Positions 48,313 through 56,408 of a DNA stretch of 64,000 nt are shown here, in pieces. Every line of letters starts with the position of its first letter. Position 1 is the first letter of the stretch. Below the pieces are notes generated by a model, which was given only the letters and a program-made list of their open reading frames with translations, did no database searches and was not told the origin of the DNA. The position numbers were made by a program, and so were the translations under genes. The DNA lies in assembly GCF_027925245.1 (NCBI RefSeq), contig NZ_BSDP01000001.1, forward strand, positions 248,001 to 312,000, read 5' to 3'. This DNA comes from Agromyces rhizosphaerae (lineage in GTDB: Bacteria; Actinomycetota; Actinomycetes; Actinomycetales; Microbacteriaceae).

Positions 48313-50592
48313 TCAGCGCACAGTCGCCTCCGTGCGCGCCCCCTCCGTCGCCTGCGCGGCGTCCCCCGCCTCGTCCGGGCCCGCACCGGTGGCGTGCCCG
48401 CCCACGTGCCGCCCGTCGTGCGGGCGCGACAGCTTCGACGGCCACCAGATCGCCGGCCCGATGTCGTAGGCCAGCGCGGGCACGAGCAGCGTGCGCACGA
48501 GGAACGTGTCGAGCAGCACGCCGAACGCGACGATGAACGCGATCTGCGCGAGGAACAGGATCGGGATCACGCCGAGCGCGGCGAACGTGGCCGCGAGCAC
48601 GAGGCCCGCCGACGTGATGACCCCCGCGGTGAGCGCGAGGCCGCGCAGGATCCCCGGCCGGGTGCCGTGCACGAGCGACTCCTCGCGCACGCGCGTCATG
48701 AGGAAGATGTTGTAGTCGACGCCCAGCGCGACCAGGAACACGAAGCCGAACAACGGCACCGACGGGTCGGCGCCGTCCCAGCCGAACACGGTCTCGAACA
48801 CCACCGCCGAGACGCCCAGCGCGGCCCCGAACGACAGCACGACGCTCGCGATCAGCAGCACCGGCGCGAGGATCGAGCGCAGCAGCATCATGAGGATCAG
48901 CAGGATCGCGGCGAGCACGAGCGGGATGATGAGCGTGCGGTCGGCGATCGCGGCCGCGTTGGTGTCCAGCGCGATCGCGGTCGTGCCGCCCACGAGGGCC
49001 TCCTCGGAGACGGCGTCGAGCGCATCGCGCAGCGCCTCGACCGTCGCCTCGGCCTCGAGCGAGTCGGCCGGGTCCTCCAGCGTCGCCTGCAGCAGCACGG
49101 CGCCGTCGACCACGTCGGGCTCGGGCGCCGGCGTGCCGGGAGGACCGAGCGGCTGGATGCCGTCCGCGGTGACCTCGGCCTGGCCCGACGGCGAGTCGGA
49201 GGCGAGCACGGCGACCGATGCGATGCCGTCGACGCCGAGCGCCACGTCCGCCATCTGCTGCAGGTCGTCCTCCGGGCCGATCACGACGGCGGGCGTGCCG
49301 GACCCCGCGGGGAAGTGCTCGCCCAGCAGCTCCTGGCCGTCGCGCGCCTGCGACTCCCCGAGCACGAACTCGCTCGACGGCACGCCCTCGGCCTTCAGCT
49401 GCACGAGCCCCAGCGACATCACGGCGAGCAGCAGGGTCGAGACGATCCACACCCAGCGCGGCCGGCGGGAGACGAGCCGGCTGACCGCCCCCCAGAAGCC
49501 GCGCGCACCGCTGCCGACCTGCTCGGGGTCGTCGGATGCCGCGCGCGGACGCCGCGGCCAGAACGCGACCCGGCCCGCCCAGAGCAGCAGCGCGGGCAGC
49601 AGCGTCAGCGCGGCGAGCAGCGCGCACACGATGCCGATCGCGGCGACCGGACCGAGCGACTTGTTCGAGTTGAGCTCGCTCACGAGCAGGATGAGCAGGC
49701 CCGCGATCACCGTGCCGCCGGACGCGAGGATCGGCTCCCACGAGCCGCGCAGCGCGGCCCAGGTCGCGGCCCACTTCGTCGGCTCGGTCGCGAGCGTCTC
49801 GCGATAGCGCGCGATGTAGAGCAGCGCGTAGTCGGTGGCCGCGCCGATCACGAGGATGAAGAGGATGCCCTGGGTCTGGCCGGTGAGCAGGAGCACGTCG
49901 GCCGCCGCGAGCGAGACCACGACGAGCACCGAGGTGCACAGCGCGGTGAGGCTGGTGAACAGCACGATCACGGGCAGCAGCGGCGAGCGGTAGACGATGA
50001 CCAGGATCACGAACACCGCGGCGAAGGCCACGGCGATGAGCAGGCCGTCGATGCCGGCGAACGCGCCGCTGAGGTCGGCGGTGAACCCCGCGGGCCCGGT
50101 CACCGCCGCGGTGACGCCGTCGATGGGCTCGTCGGCGATCAGCGCGCGCAGCTCCTCGACCGCCTCGGTGCCCTCCTCCCCCGAGACGACGGGGACGACG
50201 ACCTGGGCCGCCTCGCCGTCGTCCGAGACGATCACCGGCGACGCCCCCTCGGCGTCGACGCCCGCGATGGACTCGAAGGCGTCGCGCTGCGCGGTGATCT
50301 CCTCGACCTGGTCGTCGGTGAGCTCGCCGTCGGCCGCGTAGACCACGACCGCCGGGATCAGGTCGTCGTCGCGGAACTCCGCCTGCAGCTCGTTGACCTC
50401 GGTCGCCTCCGCGCTCGCCGGGAGGAACTGCGCCTGGTCGTTGGTTGACACGTCGGACAGCTGCCCGAAGGAGGCGCCGCCCATGCCGAACGCCGCGAAC
50501 CACCCGAGCACGAGGATGCTCGGGATCAGGACGCGGAGCCAGGTGGGCACGCGGGACGTGGAACGGGTCGCGGAGGGGGTCTGCTCGCTCAT
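48313..50592 (-). CDS. MMPL/RND-family membrane exporter
   Basis: 759 residues, about 12 helices in two repeats, each with an extracytoplasmic domain. N-terminal VPTWLRVLIPSILVLGWFAA, GAATDYALLYIARYRE in the first half and FLVALGVDYNIFLMTRVREE in the second carry the transmembrane Asp-Tyr pairs that drive proton coupling in MMPL transporters. C-terminus is disordered. Substrate unknown; drugs or lipids are typical. A palindrome overlaps its start codon. Confidence 0.88.
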   Translation of the reverse strand: MSEQTPSATRSTSRVPTWLRVLIPSILVLGWFAAFGMGGASFGQLSDVSTNDQAQFLPASAEATEVNELQAEFRDDDLIPAVVVYAADGELTDDQVEEITAQRDAFESIAGVDAEGASPVIVSDDGEAAQVVVPVVSGEEGTEAVEELRALIADEPIDGVTAAVTGPAGFTADLSGAFAGIDGLLIAVAFAAVFVILVIVYRSPLLPVIVLFTSLTALCTSVLVVVSLAAADVLLLTGQTQGILFILVIGAATDYALLYIARYRETLATEPTKWAATWAALRGSWEPILASGGTVIAGLLILLVSELNSNKSLGPVAAIGIVCALLAALTLLPALLLWAGRVAFWPRRPRAASDDPEQVGSGARGFWGAVSRLVSRRPRWVWIVSTLLLAVMSLGLVQLKAEGVPSSEFVLGESQARDGQELLGEHFPAGSGTPAVVIGPEDDLQQMADVALGVDGIASVAVLASDSPSGQAEVTADGIQPLGPPGTPAPEPDVVDGAVLLQATLEDPADSLEAEATVEALRDALDAVSEEALVGGTTAIALDTNAAAIADRTLIIPLVLAAILLILMMLLRSILAPVLLIASVVLSFGAALGVSAVVFETVFGWDGADPSVPLFGFVFLVALGVDYNIFLMTRVREESLVHGTRPGILRGLALTAGVITSAGLVLAATFAALGVIPILFLAQIAFIVAFGVLLDTFLVRTLLVPALAYDIGPAIWWPSKLSRPHDGRHVGGHATGAGPDEAGDAAQATEGARTEATVR

Positions 50593-50610
50593 CGCTAACT
50601 AGGTTAGCGA
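50592..50610. promoter_or_regulatory. Operator palindrome of the MMPL gene
   Basis: TCGCTAAC-TAG-GTTAGCGA, perfect 8-bp arms, beginning on the A of the ATG. It covers TAACCT, the likely -10, so a bound repressor (TetR or MarR type by inference) would block transcription. No such regulator gene is next to it in the window. Confidence 0.65.
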
Positions 50611-50651
50611 AATTTCGAGCAGCCGGGGAACGGGTGTGGGCTCAGCGCCGA

Positions 50652-50915
50652 TCAGATGCCGGCGACCGGCGATCCGTGACCTGCCTGGACGTCGCGGATG
50701 CGTGCGAGCACCTGGTCGCGGATGTGCTCGGGAGCCTGTTCGCGACACGCGCGCTTGACCGCATCCGTCAGCACCTGTCCCACCCGGAGCTCGCTCGAGC
50801 AGTCCTCGCAGTGCGCCATGTGCTCCCGGATGTCGGCGGCGTCCTCCTTGCAGAGCTCGTCGTGGAGGTACTCCTCGAGCTCCGCCTTCGCCTTGTCGCA
50901 GCCGCAGTCGGTCAT
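50652..50915 (-). CDS. rsrA: RsrA-like zinc-dependent anti-sigma factor
   Basis: 87 residues with [17 protein letters not shown] and the ZAS motif H-x3-C-x2-C in [10 protein letters not shown]. Binds SigR when zinc and thiols are reduced; disulfide stress releases the sigma factor. ATG overlaps the sigR stop by 4 bp. In known systems the motif His, two Cys and an upstream Cys coordinate zinc. Confidence 0.92.
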   Translation of the reverse strand: MTDCGCDKAKAELEEYLHDELCKEDAADIREHMAHCEDCSSELRVGQVLTDAVKRACREQAPEHIRDQVLARIRDVQAGHGSPVAGI

Positions 50916-51547
50916 CGCTTCCTCCCGGTGCGCGGTGCGGCCGGCTGCACGGCGAAGCCGCGTTCGCCCGCGTAGTCGGCCAGGAGCTCGCGGAGCATGC
51001 GCCTGCCCCGGTGCAGGCGGCTCATCACGGTCCCGATGGGTGTGTGCATCATGTCGGCGATCTCCTGGTACGAGAACCCCTCCACGTCGGCGAAGTAGAC
51101 CGCGAGCCGGAAGTCCTCGGGCAGCGACTGCAGGGCGTCCTTCACCGCGCTGTCGGGCAGGTGGTCGATCGCCTCGGCCTCGGCCGATCGGCTCGACCGC
51201 GCGGTCGTCGACTCCGCACCGCCCAGCTGCCAGTCCTCGAGGTCGTCGATCGCCGACTGGAACGGCTCCCGCTGCTTCTTGCGGTAGGTGTTGATGTAGG
51301 TGTTGGTGAGGATGCGGTAGAGCCACGCCTTCAGGTTCGTGCCCTGGGTGAACTGCGCGAACGCCGCGTAGGCCTTCGCGAACGTCTCCTGGACGAGGTC
51401 CTGCGCATCCGCGGGATTCTTGGTCATGCGCAGTGCAGCGCCGTAGAGCTGGTCGAGGAACGGGAGGGCCTGCTCCTCGAAGAGCGCCCCCAGGTCCGCC
51501 TCGGCCGGCTGTGCGCCCTGCGCGTCACCGGTGGTGTCGGTTGCCAT
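50912..51547 (-). CDS. sigR: SigR/SigH-type thiol-oxidative-stress sigma factor
   Basis: 211 residues. Region 2 motifs ([40 protein letters not shown]) and region 4 ([40 protein letters not shown]). Controls thioredoxin, mycothiol and protein quality genes in actinobacteria. ATG 51547 chosen: TAGGAT lies 8 nt before it. The open frame continues upstream toward aroA but with no family match. Confidence 0.92.
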   Translation of the reverse strand: MATDTTGDAQGAQPAEADLGALFEEQALPFLDQLYGAALRMTKNPADAQDLVQETFAKAYAAFAQFTQGTNLKAWLYRILTNTYINTYRKKQREPFQSAIDDLEDWQLGGAESTTARSSRSAEAEAIDHLPDSAVKDALQSLPEDFRLAVYFADVEGFSYQEIADMMHTPIGTVMSRLHRGRRMLRELLADYAGERGFAVQPAAPRTGRKR

Positions 51548-51555
51548 CGGGCGCC

Positions 51556-51561
51556 ATCCTA
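51556..51561 (-). promoter_or_regulatory. -10 element of sigR
   Basis: TAGGAT, 8 nt before ATG 51547. A GGAAC/GTT SigR-type autoregulatory promoter was sought on this strand and not found convincingly. Confidence 0.35.
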
Positions 51562-51643
51562 GGGCGTGCGCCTGTGCGTCCGCGGAACGCGGCTCCACGA
51601 GCATCGTCACCCCGCACGCCCCTTCCACCACCACAGCACCGAC

Positions 51644-51649
51644 TATCCT
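51644..51649 (+). promoter_or_regulatory. -10 element of aroA
   Basis: TATCCT, 8 nt before ATG 51658, with no ribosome site between. Confidence 0.4.
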
Positions 51650-51657
51650 GACAACCG

Positions 51658-53043
51658 ATGCAGATCACCCCGTATTCCGCGCCCGAGTTCGACCCGTACG
51701 GCGACGACGACCCGCTCGCCGAGGGCGACGGCGCGTGGGAGGCACCGGTCGCGACCCGGCCCCTCGACGCGACGCTGGCGGTGCCGGGTTCGAAGTCGCT
51801 GACGAACCGCGAACTCGTGCTCGCCGCGCTCGCCGACGGCCCGGGGCTGCTGCGGGCGCCGCTGGTCTCCCGCGACACCGACCTCATGGTCGAGGGGCTC
51901 CGCGCACTCGGGGTGCGCATCGAGCCGCGCCCCGGCGACGGCGGCTTCGGCGACGACCTGCTCGTCACCCCGCCCGACGAGTTCCTCGGCTCGACCACCA
52001 TCGACTGCGGCCTCGCCGGCACCGTCATGCGCTTCCTGCCGCCGGTCGCAGCGCTCGCGCTCGGCCCGACCACGTTCGACGGCGACGAGGCCGCGAGGCG
52101 GCGCCCCATGGGCGGCATCATCGACGGGCTGCGCGGGCTCGGCGTCGACCTCGACGACGACCGGCGCGGGGGCCTGCCGTTCACGGTGCACGGCACCGGG
52201 CGCGTGGGCGGCGGGGAGCTCGCGATCGACGCCTCCGCGTCGAGCCAGTTCGTCTCCGGGCTGCTGCTGGCCGCCGCGCGCTTCGACGACGGGCTCGTGC
52301 TGCGCCACACCGGCGAGCGCCTGCCGAGCCTGCCGCACATCGAGATGACCGTCGCGGCGCTCGCCGCGCGCGGCGTCCCCGTCGAGCAGCCGGCCACGGG
52401 CACCTGGCGGGTCGCGCCCGGTCCCATCGCCGCGCGCGACGTGTCGATCGAGCCCGACCTGTCGAACGCCGCCCCATTCCTCTGCGGGGCGGTCGCGGCG
52501 GGCGGCTCCGTCACGATCACGGGCTGGCCCGAGTCCACGACCCAGGTCGGGGCGCGCCTGGTCGACCTCCTCCCCCGCTTCGGCGCGACCGTGCGACGCG
52601 ACGGCGACCGGGTCACGGTCTCCGGCGACGGGAGCATCCGCGGCGTGCGCCTCGACCTCGGCGAGGCGGGCGAACTCGTGCCGAACCTCGCCGCGCTGGC
52701 CGCCCTCGCCGACGAGCCGAGCGAGTTCACGGGCATCGGCCACATCCGCCACCACGAGACCGACCGGATCGCCGCGCTCGCGGCCGAGTTCCAGGGCCTC
52801 GGCGGGCGGGTGACCGAGCTCGACGACGGCCTGCGGTTCGAGCCCGCGCCGCTGCACGGCGGCGAGTGGCGCGCGTACGCCGACCACCGCATGGCGACCA
52901 CCGGGGCGATCGTCGGCCTGCGCGTGCCCGGGGTGCGGGTGGACGACATCGGGAGCACGTCGAAGACCCTCCCGCAGTTCCCCGGGCTGTGGGCTCGGAT
53001 GCTCGCGAACGACCCGGCACCGCGAGGCGACGCGTCGGCATGA
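51658..53043 (+). CDS. aroA: 3-phosphoshikimate 1-carboxyvinyltransferase (EPSP synthase)
   Basis: Sixth shikimate-pathway step: shikimate-3-phosphate plus PEP. 461 residues with [20 protein letters not shown] (substrate Lys near K46), [33 protein letters not shown] and [15 protein letters not shown] [13 protein letters not shown] near the C-terminus. A charged 30-residue N-terminal extension precedes the core. The stop overlaps the rsgA start by 4 bp. Confidence 0.95.
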   Translation: MQITPYSAPEFDPYGDDDPLAEGDGAWEAPVATRPLDATLAVPGSKSLTNRELVLAALADGPGLLRAPLVSRDTDLMVEGLRALGVRIEPRPGDGGFGDDLLVTPPDEFLGSTTIDCGLAGTVMRFLPPVAALALGPTTFDGDEAARRRPMGGIIDGLRGLGVDLDDDRRGGLPFTVHGTGRVGGGELAIDASASSQFVSGLLLAAARFDDGLVLRHTGERLPSLPHIEMTVAALAARGVPVEQPATGTWRVAPGPIAARDVSIEPDLSNAAPFLCGAVAAGGSVTITGWPESTTQVGARLVDLLPRFGATVRRDGDRVTVSGDGSIRGVRLDLGEAGELVPNLAALAALADEPSEFTGIGHIRHHETDRIAALAAEFQGLGGRVTELDDGLRFEPAPLHGGEWRAYADHRMATTGAIVGLRVPGVRVDDIGSTSKTLPQFPGLWARMLANDPAPRGDASA

Positions 53044-54098
53044 GCTGGTGGGACACGGACGACGACGAGGACGACGAGTTCGACTTCGACGAGTCCGATG
53101 TCCGCGTGCGGCCGAACCCGAAGGCGAACCGCCCCCGCACCAAGGTGCGCCCCGAGCACGCCGACGCCGTGGTCGGGCGCGTGCTGGGGGTCGACCGGGG
53201 ACGCTACACGGTGCTCGTCGACGACGACGAGGAGCGGGTGGTCACGGCGACGCGCGCCCGCGAACTGCGGCGCAACGCCATCGCCACCGGCGACGCGGTC
53301 GACCTCGTGGGCGACACGAGCGGCGACGAGGGCTCGCTCGCACGCATCGTCCGCGTGCGCGAGCGCAGCACCCTGCTCCGGCGCTCGGCCGACGACACCG
53401 ACCGGGTCGAGCGGGTCATCGTCGCCAACGCCGACCAGCTGCTCATCGTGGTCGCCGCGGCGAACCCCGAGCCCCGCACCCGCCTGGTCGACCGCTACCT
53501 GGTCGCGGCGTACGACGCCGGCATCCGCCCGCTGCTCTGCGTGACCAAGACCGACCTGGCCGACCCCGCGCCGTTCCTGGCGAACTTCGCCGGCCTCGAC
53601 ATCCCGACCTTCACGAGCCGGAAGGGCGCCGCGCCGGTGGCCGAGATCGCCGCCGCGCTGGTCGGCCACCGGACCGTGCTCGTCGGGCACTCCGGCGTCG
53701 GCAAGTCGACCCTGGTGAACGCCCTCGTGCCGAGCGCCGAGCGGGCGACCGGGCACGTCAACGAGGTCACCGGGCGCGGCCGCCACACGTCGTCGTCGAC
53801 CGTCTCGCTGCGCGTGGAGACCGGGCCGGGCACCGAGATCGGCGGCGAGCCCGGCCGCGGCTGGGTGATCGACACCCCGGGCATCCGCTCCTTCGGGCTG
53901 GGACACGTGGACCCCGGCATCATCCTGCGCTCGTTCACCGACCTCGCGGAGATCGCAGAGGACTGCCCCCGCGGATGCACCCACCTGCCCGACGCACCCG
54001 ACTGCGCGCTCGACGACGCGGCCGCCGCCGGGCGCCTCGACGAGGTCGGGAGGGCCCGGCTCGACTCGCTGCGGAGGCTGCTCGCGACGTTCGCCTGA
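53040..54098 (+). CDS. rsgA: Ribosome small subunit-dependent GTPase
   Basis: Circularly permuted GTPase that helps finish the 30S subunit. 352 residues: an acidic N-terminus (DTDDDEDDEFDFDE), OB domain, G4 TKTDL, G1 GHSGVGKST near 216-224, G3 DTPG, and a C-terminal zinc motif ECPRGC-like DCPRGCTH...C. ATGA overlap with aroA; this aroA-rsgA pairing is common in actinobacteria. Confidence 0.94.
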   Translation: MSWWDTDDDEDDEFDFDESDVRVRPNPKANRPRTKVRPEHADAVVGRVLGVDRGRYTVLVDDDEERVVTATRARELRRNAIATGDAVDLVGDTSGDEGSLARIVRVRERSTLLRRSADDTDRVERVIVANADQLLIVVAAANPEPRTRLVDRYLVAAYDAGIRPLLCVTKTDLADPAPFLANFAGLDIPTFTSRKGAAPVAEIAAALVGHRTVLVGHSGVGKSTLVNALVPSAERATGHVNEVTGRGRHTSSSTVSLRVETGPGTEIGGEPGRGWVIDTPGIRSFGLGHVDPGIILRSFTDLAEIAEDCPRGCTHLPDAPDCALDDAAAAGRLDEVGRARLDSLRRLLATFA

Positions 54099-54108
54099 GC
54101 CGACGCAG

Positions 54109-54141
54109 GTTCATCCGCCGTTCACCGGGCGTTCAGCCTGA
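54109..54141 (+). promoter_or_regulatory. PHO-box-like array of 11-bp direct repeats
   Basis: Three consecutive 11-bp units, GTTCATCCGCC, GTTCACCGGGC and GTTCAGCCTGA, with a further GTTCGCCCGGC at 54152-54162. They match the direct-repeat-unit consensus of Streptomyces PhoP boxes (GTTCACC core, 11-bp period). The array sits just upstream of the TACCGT -10 of the UTRA-GntR gene, a place where an activator could touch polymerase. Confidence 0.55.
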
Positions 54142-54167
54142 GTCGGCGTCCGTTCGCCCGGCGTCGA

Positions 54168-54173
54168 TACCGT
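54168..54173 (+). promoter_or_regulatory. -10 element of the UTRA-GntR gene (leaderless)
   Basis: TACCGT, 6 nt before GTG 54180. Confidence 0.5.
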
Positions 54174-54179
54174 CGCAGC

Positions 54180-54941
54180 GTGGTCGACGAGCAGGCGGAT
54201 GACGCGCGGGTGCGCACGGCACTGCTCCGGGGCATCCGTCGCGGCACCTGGGAGGTCGGCAGCCGGCTGCCCAGCGAGTCGGAGCTGTGCGCGACGCTCG
54301 ACGCCGGGCGCGGGCAGCTGCGCCGGGTGCTCGCCGGGCTCCGCGCGGACGGCATCGTGGCCGGCGGGCGCGGCAGGCCGCCCGTGGTCCGCAGCTCGGT
54401 GCCGGTGCGCGCGTTCGAGACCTTCGTGCCGTTCTCGCGGTGGGCCGAGTCGATCGGACAGGTGCCCGGCCAGCGCACGCTCGAGGTCGTGCGGCGCCCC
54501 GCGCAGGAGTCCGAGGCCCGCATGCTCGACCTCCCGGTGGAGACCCCCGTCGTCGCGGTCACCCGGGTGCGCTCGCTCGACGAGCGCCCCGCGATGCTGG
54601 AGCGCTCGTGCTTCCCCGTCGAGGCGGGCCGGACCCTGCTCCACGCGGACCTCGACCAGGGCTCGGTGCACGACCGGCTGATCGCCGCGGGCGTGCGCCT
54701 GGTCACGGCGCGGCACCTCATCGACGCCGTGGCCGCCAGCGGGCTCGAGGCCGAGACCCTCGGGGTCGAGACCGGGTCGCCCATCCTCCGCGAACGGCGC
54801 GTCGTGCGCGACGACCGCGGCGTCGCCGTGGAGTTCGCCGACGAGCGCTACCGCCCCGAGGCGGCGCGCTTCTCGATCGAGCACCCGGTGGTCCAGAGCG
54901 CGCCGGCTCCCGCGCCCGGCTCGCCTACGATGGACGCATGA
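54180..54941 (+). CDS. GntR/HutC-family regulator with UTRA domain
   Basis: 253 residues, GTG start. N-terminal wHTH (VRTALLRGIRRGTWEVGSRL, PSESELCATLDAGRGQLRRV) and a UTRA ligand domain (VVAVTRVRSLDERPAML, RERRVVRDDRGVAVEFADER, IEHPV). The PHO-box-like array upstream and the family hint at a PhnF-like role in phosphate or phosphonate control; this is inference. Stop overlaps the peroxiredoxin ATG. Confidence 0.85.
   Translation: MVDEQADDARVRTALLRGIRRGTWEVGSRLPSESELCATLDAGRGQLRRVLAGLRADGIVAGGRGRPPVVRSSVPVRAFETFVPFSRWAESIGQVPGQRTLEVVRRPAQESEARMLDLPVETPVVAVTRVRSLDERPAMLERSCFPVEAGRTLLHADLDQGSVHDRLIAAGVRLVTARHLIDAVAASGLEAETLGVETGSPILRERRVVRDDRGVAVEFADERYRPEAARFSIEHPVVQSAPAPAPGSPTMDA
54926..54931 (+). 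promoter_or_regulatory. -10 element of the peroxiredoxin gene (leaderless)
   Basis: TACGAT, 6 nt before ATG 54938, inside the end of the upstream coding sequence. It gives the peroxiredoxin a promoter independent of the regulator gene. Confidence 0.4.
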
Positions 54942-55420
54942 CCGACGCCGTCCGACTCGCCCCCGGCGATCCCGCGCCCGACTTCACCCTCGACGACCAG
55001 GACGGCAACCCCGTCTCGCTGTCCGGCCTGCGCGGCGAGCGAGTCGTGCTCTACTTCTACCCCGCGGCCATGACGCCCGGGTGCACGACCGAGGCGTGCG
55101 ACTTCCGCGACAGCCTCGCGTCGCTGGCCGCGGCCGGCGTGCGCGTCGTCGGCGTCTCCAAGGACCCGGTCGCCGCGCTCCGCGAGTTCGCCGACCGCGA
55201 CGGCCTCACCTTCCCGCTGCTCAGCGACACCGGCCTCGAGGTGCAGCAGGCGTACGGCGCATGGGGCGAGAAGCAGAACTACGGGCGCACGGTCACGGGC
55301 TCGATCCGCTCGACCTTCGTGATCGACCCCGAGGGCCGCATCGAGAAGGCGATGTACAACGTCAAGGCGACCGGCCACGTGGCGCGCGTGCGCCGCGAGC
55401 TCGGCGTCGACGCGGCCTAG
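54938..55420 (+). CDS. bcp: Thioredoxin-dependent peroxiredoxin (BCP/PrxQ type)
   Basis: Reduces hydroperoxides with thioredoxin-type donors. 160 residues with the peroxidatic Cys49 and nearby resolving Cys54 in MTPGCTTEACDFR, the LSDTGLEVQQAYG segment and the SIRSTFVIDPEG strand. Its position 3 kb from sigR/rsrA is suggestive but the gene has its own promoter. Confidence 0.92.
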   Translation: MTDAVRLAPGDPAPDFTLDDQDGNPVSLSGLRGERVVLYFYPAAMTPGCTTEACDFRDSLASLAAAGVRVVGVSKDPVAALREFADRDGLTFPLLSDTGLEVQQAYGAWGEKQNYGRTVTGSIRSTFVIDPEGRIEKAMYNVKATGHVARVRRELGVDAA

Positions 55421-55423
55421 CCT

Positions 55424-55454
55424 CCCGGCGCCGAGACGGCACCGGCGCGCCGGG
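55424..55454. terminator. Hairpin after the peroxiredoxin gene
   Basis: CCCGGCGC (55424-55431) pairs with GCGCCGGG (55447-55454), 15-nt loop, between convergent genes. Confidence 0.45.
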
Positions 55455-55455
55455 C

Positions 55456-55902
55456 TCAGTCCTCGGCGCCCACCACCGGCCGCGCGAAGCACGCCGACAC
55501 GGGCGGCAGCAGCAGCAGCACGATCACGGTGATCGCGGGAGCCAGCAGGGCCCACCCCACGTCGGGGCGGGCGAACAGCCCCTGGAACGCGCCCACCGCG
55601 ACGGCGAGCTGCAGCAGCTGCCAGGTGATCGCACCGCCCCGCGCCCACGGCGCGCGACGCGCCGCGGCGACCGCGACCGCGACCACCCAGGTCGCGCCGA
55701 CGGCCGACACCGCGGTCAGCGCGAGCCCGCTGGCGAGCGAGGACGGCTCGTCGACGAGCAGCTCCATCACCAGCCACGCCGTCACGCCGACCATGAGGGC
55801 GGCCTCGGCGAACAGCAGCACGGTCAGCACGACCAGCGCGACGCGCACCATCGGCGTCGGCGCGACCGCGTTCCCGGACCCCGAGTCCTCTTCAGTATTC
55901 AC
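55456..55902 (-). CDS. Small four-helix membrane protein of unknown function
   Basis: 148 residues with four hydrophobic segments (VALVVLTVLLFAEAALMVGV, ALTAVSAVGATWVVAVAVAA and two more). Conserved in style among Microbacteriaceae but no function known to me. Start GTG 55902 chosen: GGGA is 7 nt upstream and the region beyond 55903 drops in GC and looks non-coding. An in-frame GTG at 55938 would add 12 residues. Confidence 0.65.
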   Translation of the reverse strand: MNTEEDSGSGNAVAPTPMVRVALVVLTVLLFAEAALMVGVTAWLVMELLVDEPSSLASGLALTAVSAVGATWVVAVAVAAARRAPWARGGAITWQLLQLAVAVGAFQGLFARPDVGWALLAPAITVIVLLLLPPVSACFARPVVGAED

Positions 55903-55923
55903 AGCGTTATCCCATGCACGACT

Positions 55924-55939
55924 ATTGATCTGCGTCACA
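55924..55939. promoter_or_regulatory. CRP-like half-conserved palindrome upstream of whiB1
   Basis: ATTGA-TCTGCG-TCACA: the right half is a perfect CRP half-site, the left matches three of five bases. It lies between the diverging small membrane protein gene and whiB1; mycobacterial whiB1 is known to be controlled by a CRP protein. Distance to whiB1 is about 165 bp, so it might instead serve the membrane gene. Confidence 0.25.
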
Positions 55940-56104
55940 CACTATGCGAGCATTTACAGGGCCGAGTTGACGCTCACAGGGACGTGAGCCGGTCGCATTC
56001 GATCCTACTTCCTGCGACTCGGCCCTTCCCCCAAATGCAGTACCGCCGACACGGCCGCGTCCCACGCGAGTTGCTGCGCACGCACACACGCAAGGAGCAC
56101 CCCC

Positions 56105-56353
56105 ATGGATTGGCGCGACAAGGCCGCCTGCCTGACCGCAGACCCCGAACTCTTCTTCCCGGTCGGCAACACCGGTCCCGCGATCGACCAGATCGAGAAG
56201 GCGAAGGCCGTCTGCGGTCGCTGCACCGTCACCGAGCTCTGCCTGCAGTACGCGCTCGAGACCGGTCAGGACTCGGGCGTCTGGGGCGGCCTCAGCGAGG
56301 ACGAGCGTCGCGCCCTCAAGCGCCGCGCCGCCCGCGCCCGCCGCGCCTCCTGA
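56105..56353 (+). CDS. whiB1: WhiB1 iron-sulfur transcription factor
   Basis: 82 residues, nearly the full WhiB1 pattern. Cluster ligands C9, C37, C40 and C46 (C-x27-C-x2-C-x5-C), the turn GVWGGLSEDERRALKRR and a basic tail RAARARRAS for DNA contact. Binds the sigma factor and senses NO through a [4Fe-4S] cluster; essential in mycobacteria. AAGGAG lies before ATG 56105. No -10 is clear in the 200-bp leader region. Confidence 0.96.
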   Translation: MDWRDKAACLTADPELFFPVGNTGPAIDQIEKAKAVCGRCTVTELCLQYALETGQDSGVWGGLSEDERRALKRRAARARRAS

Positions 56354-56377
56354 CCCGGCGCCCACGCGCCACGACCC

Positions 56378-56406
56378 ACGCCCGCCGCGTCGAACGCGGC
56401 GGGCGT
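56378..56406. terminator. Bidirectional terminator between whiB1 and pdtaS
   Basis: ACGCCCGCCGCGT (56378-56390) pairs perfectly with ACGCGGCGGGCGT (56394-56406), 3-nt CGA loop, 2 bp before the convergent gene's stop. Confidence 0.8.
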
Positions 56407-56408
56407 CG

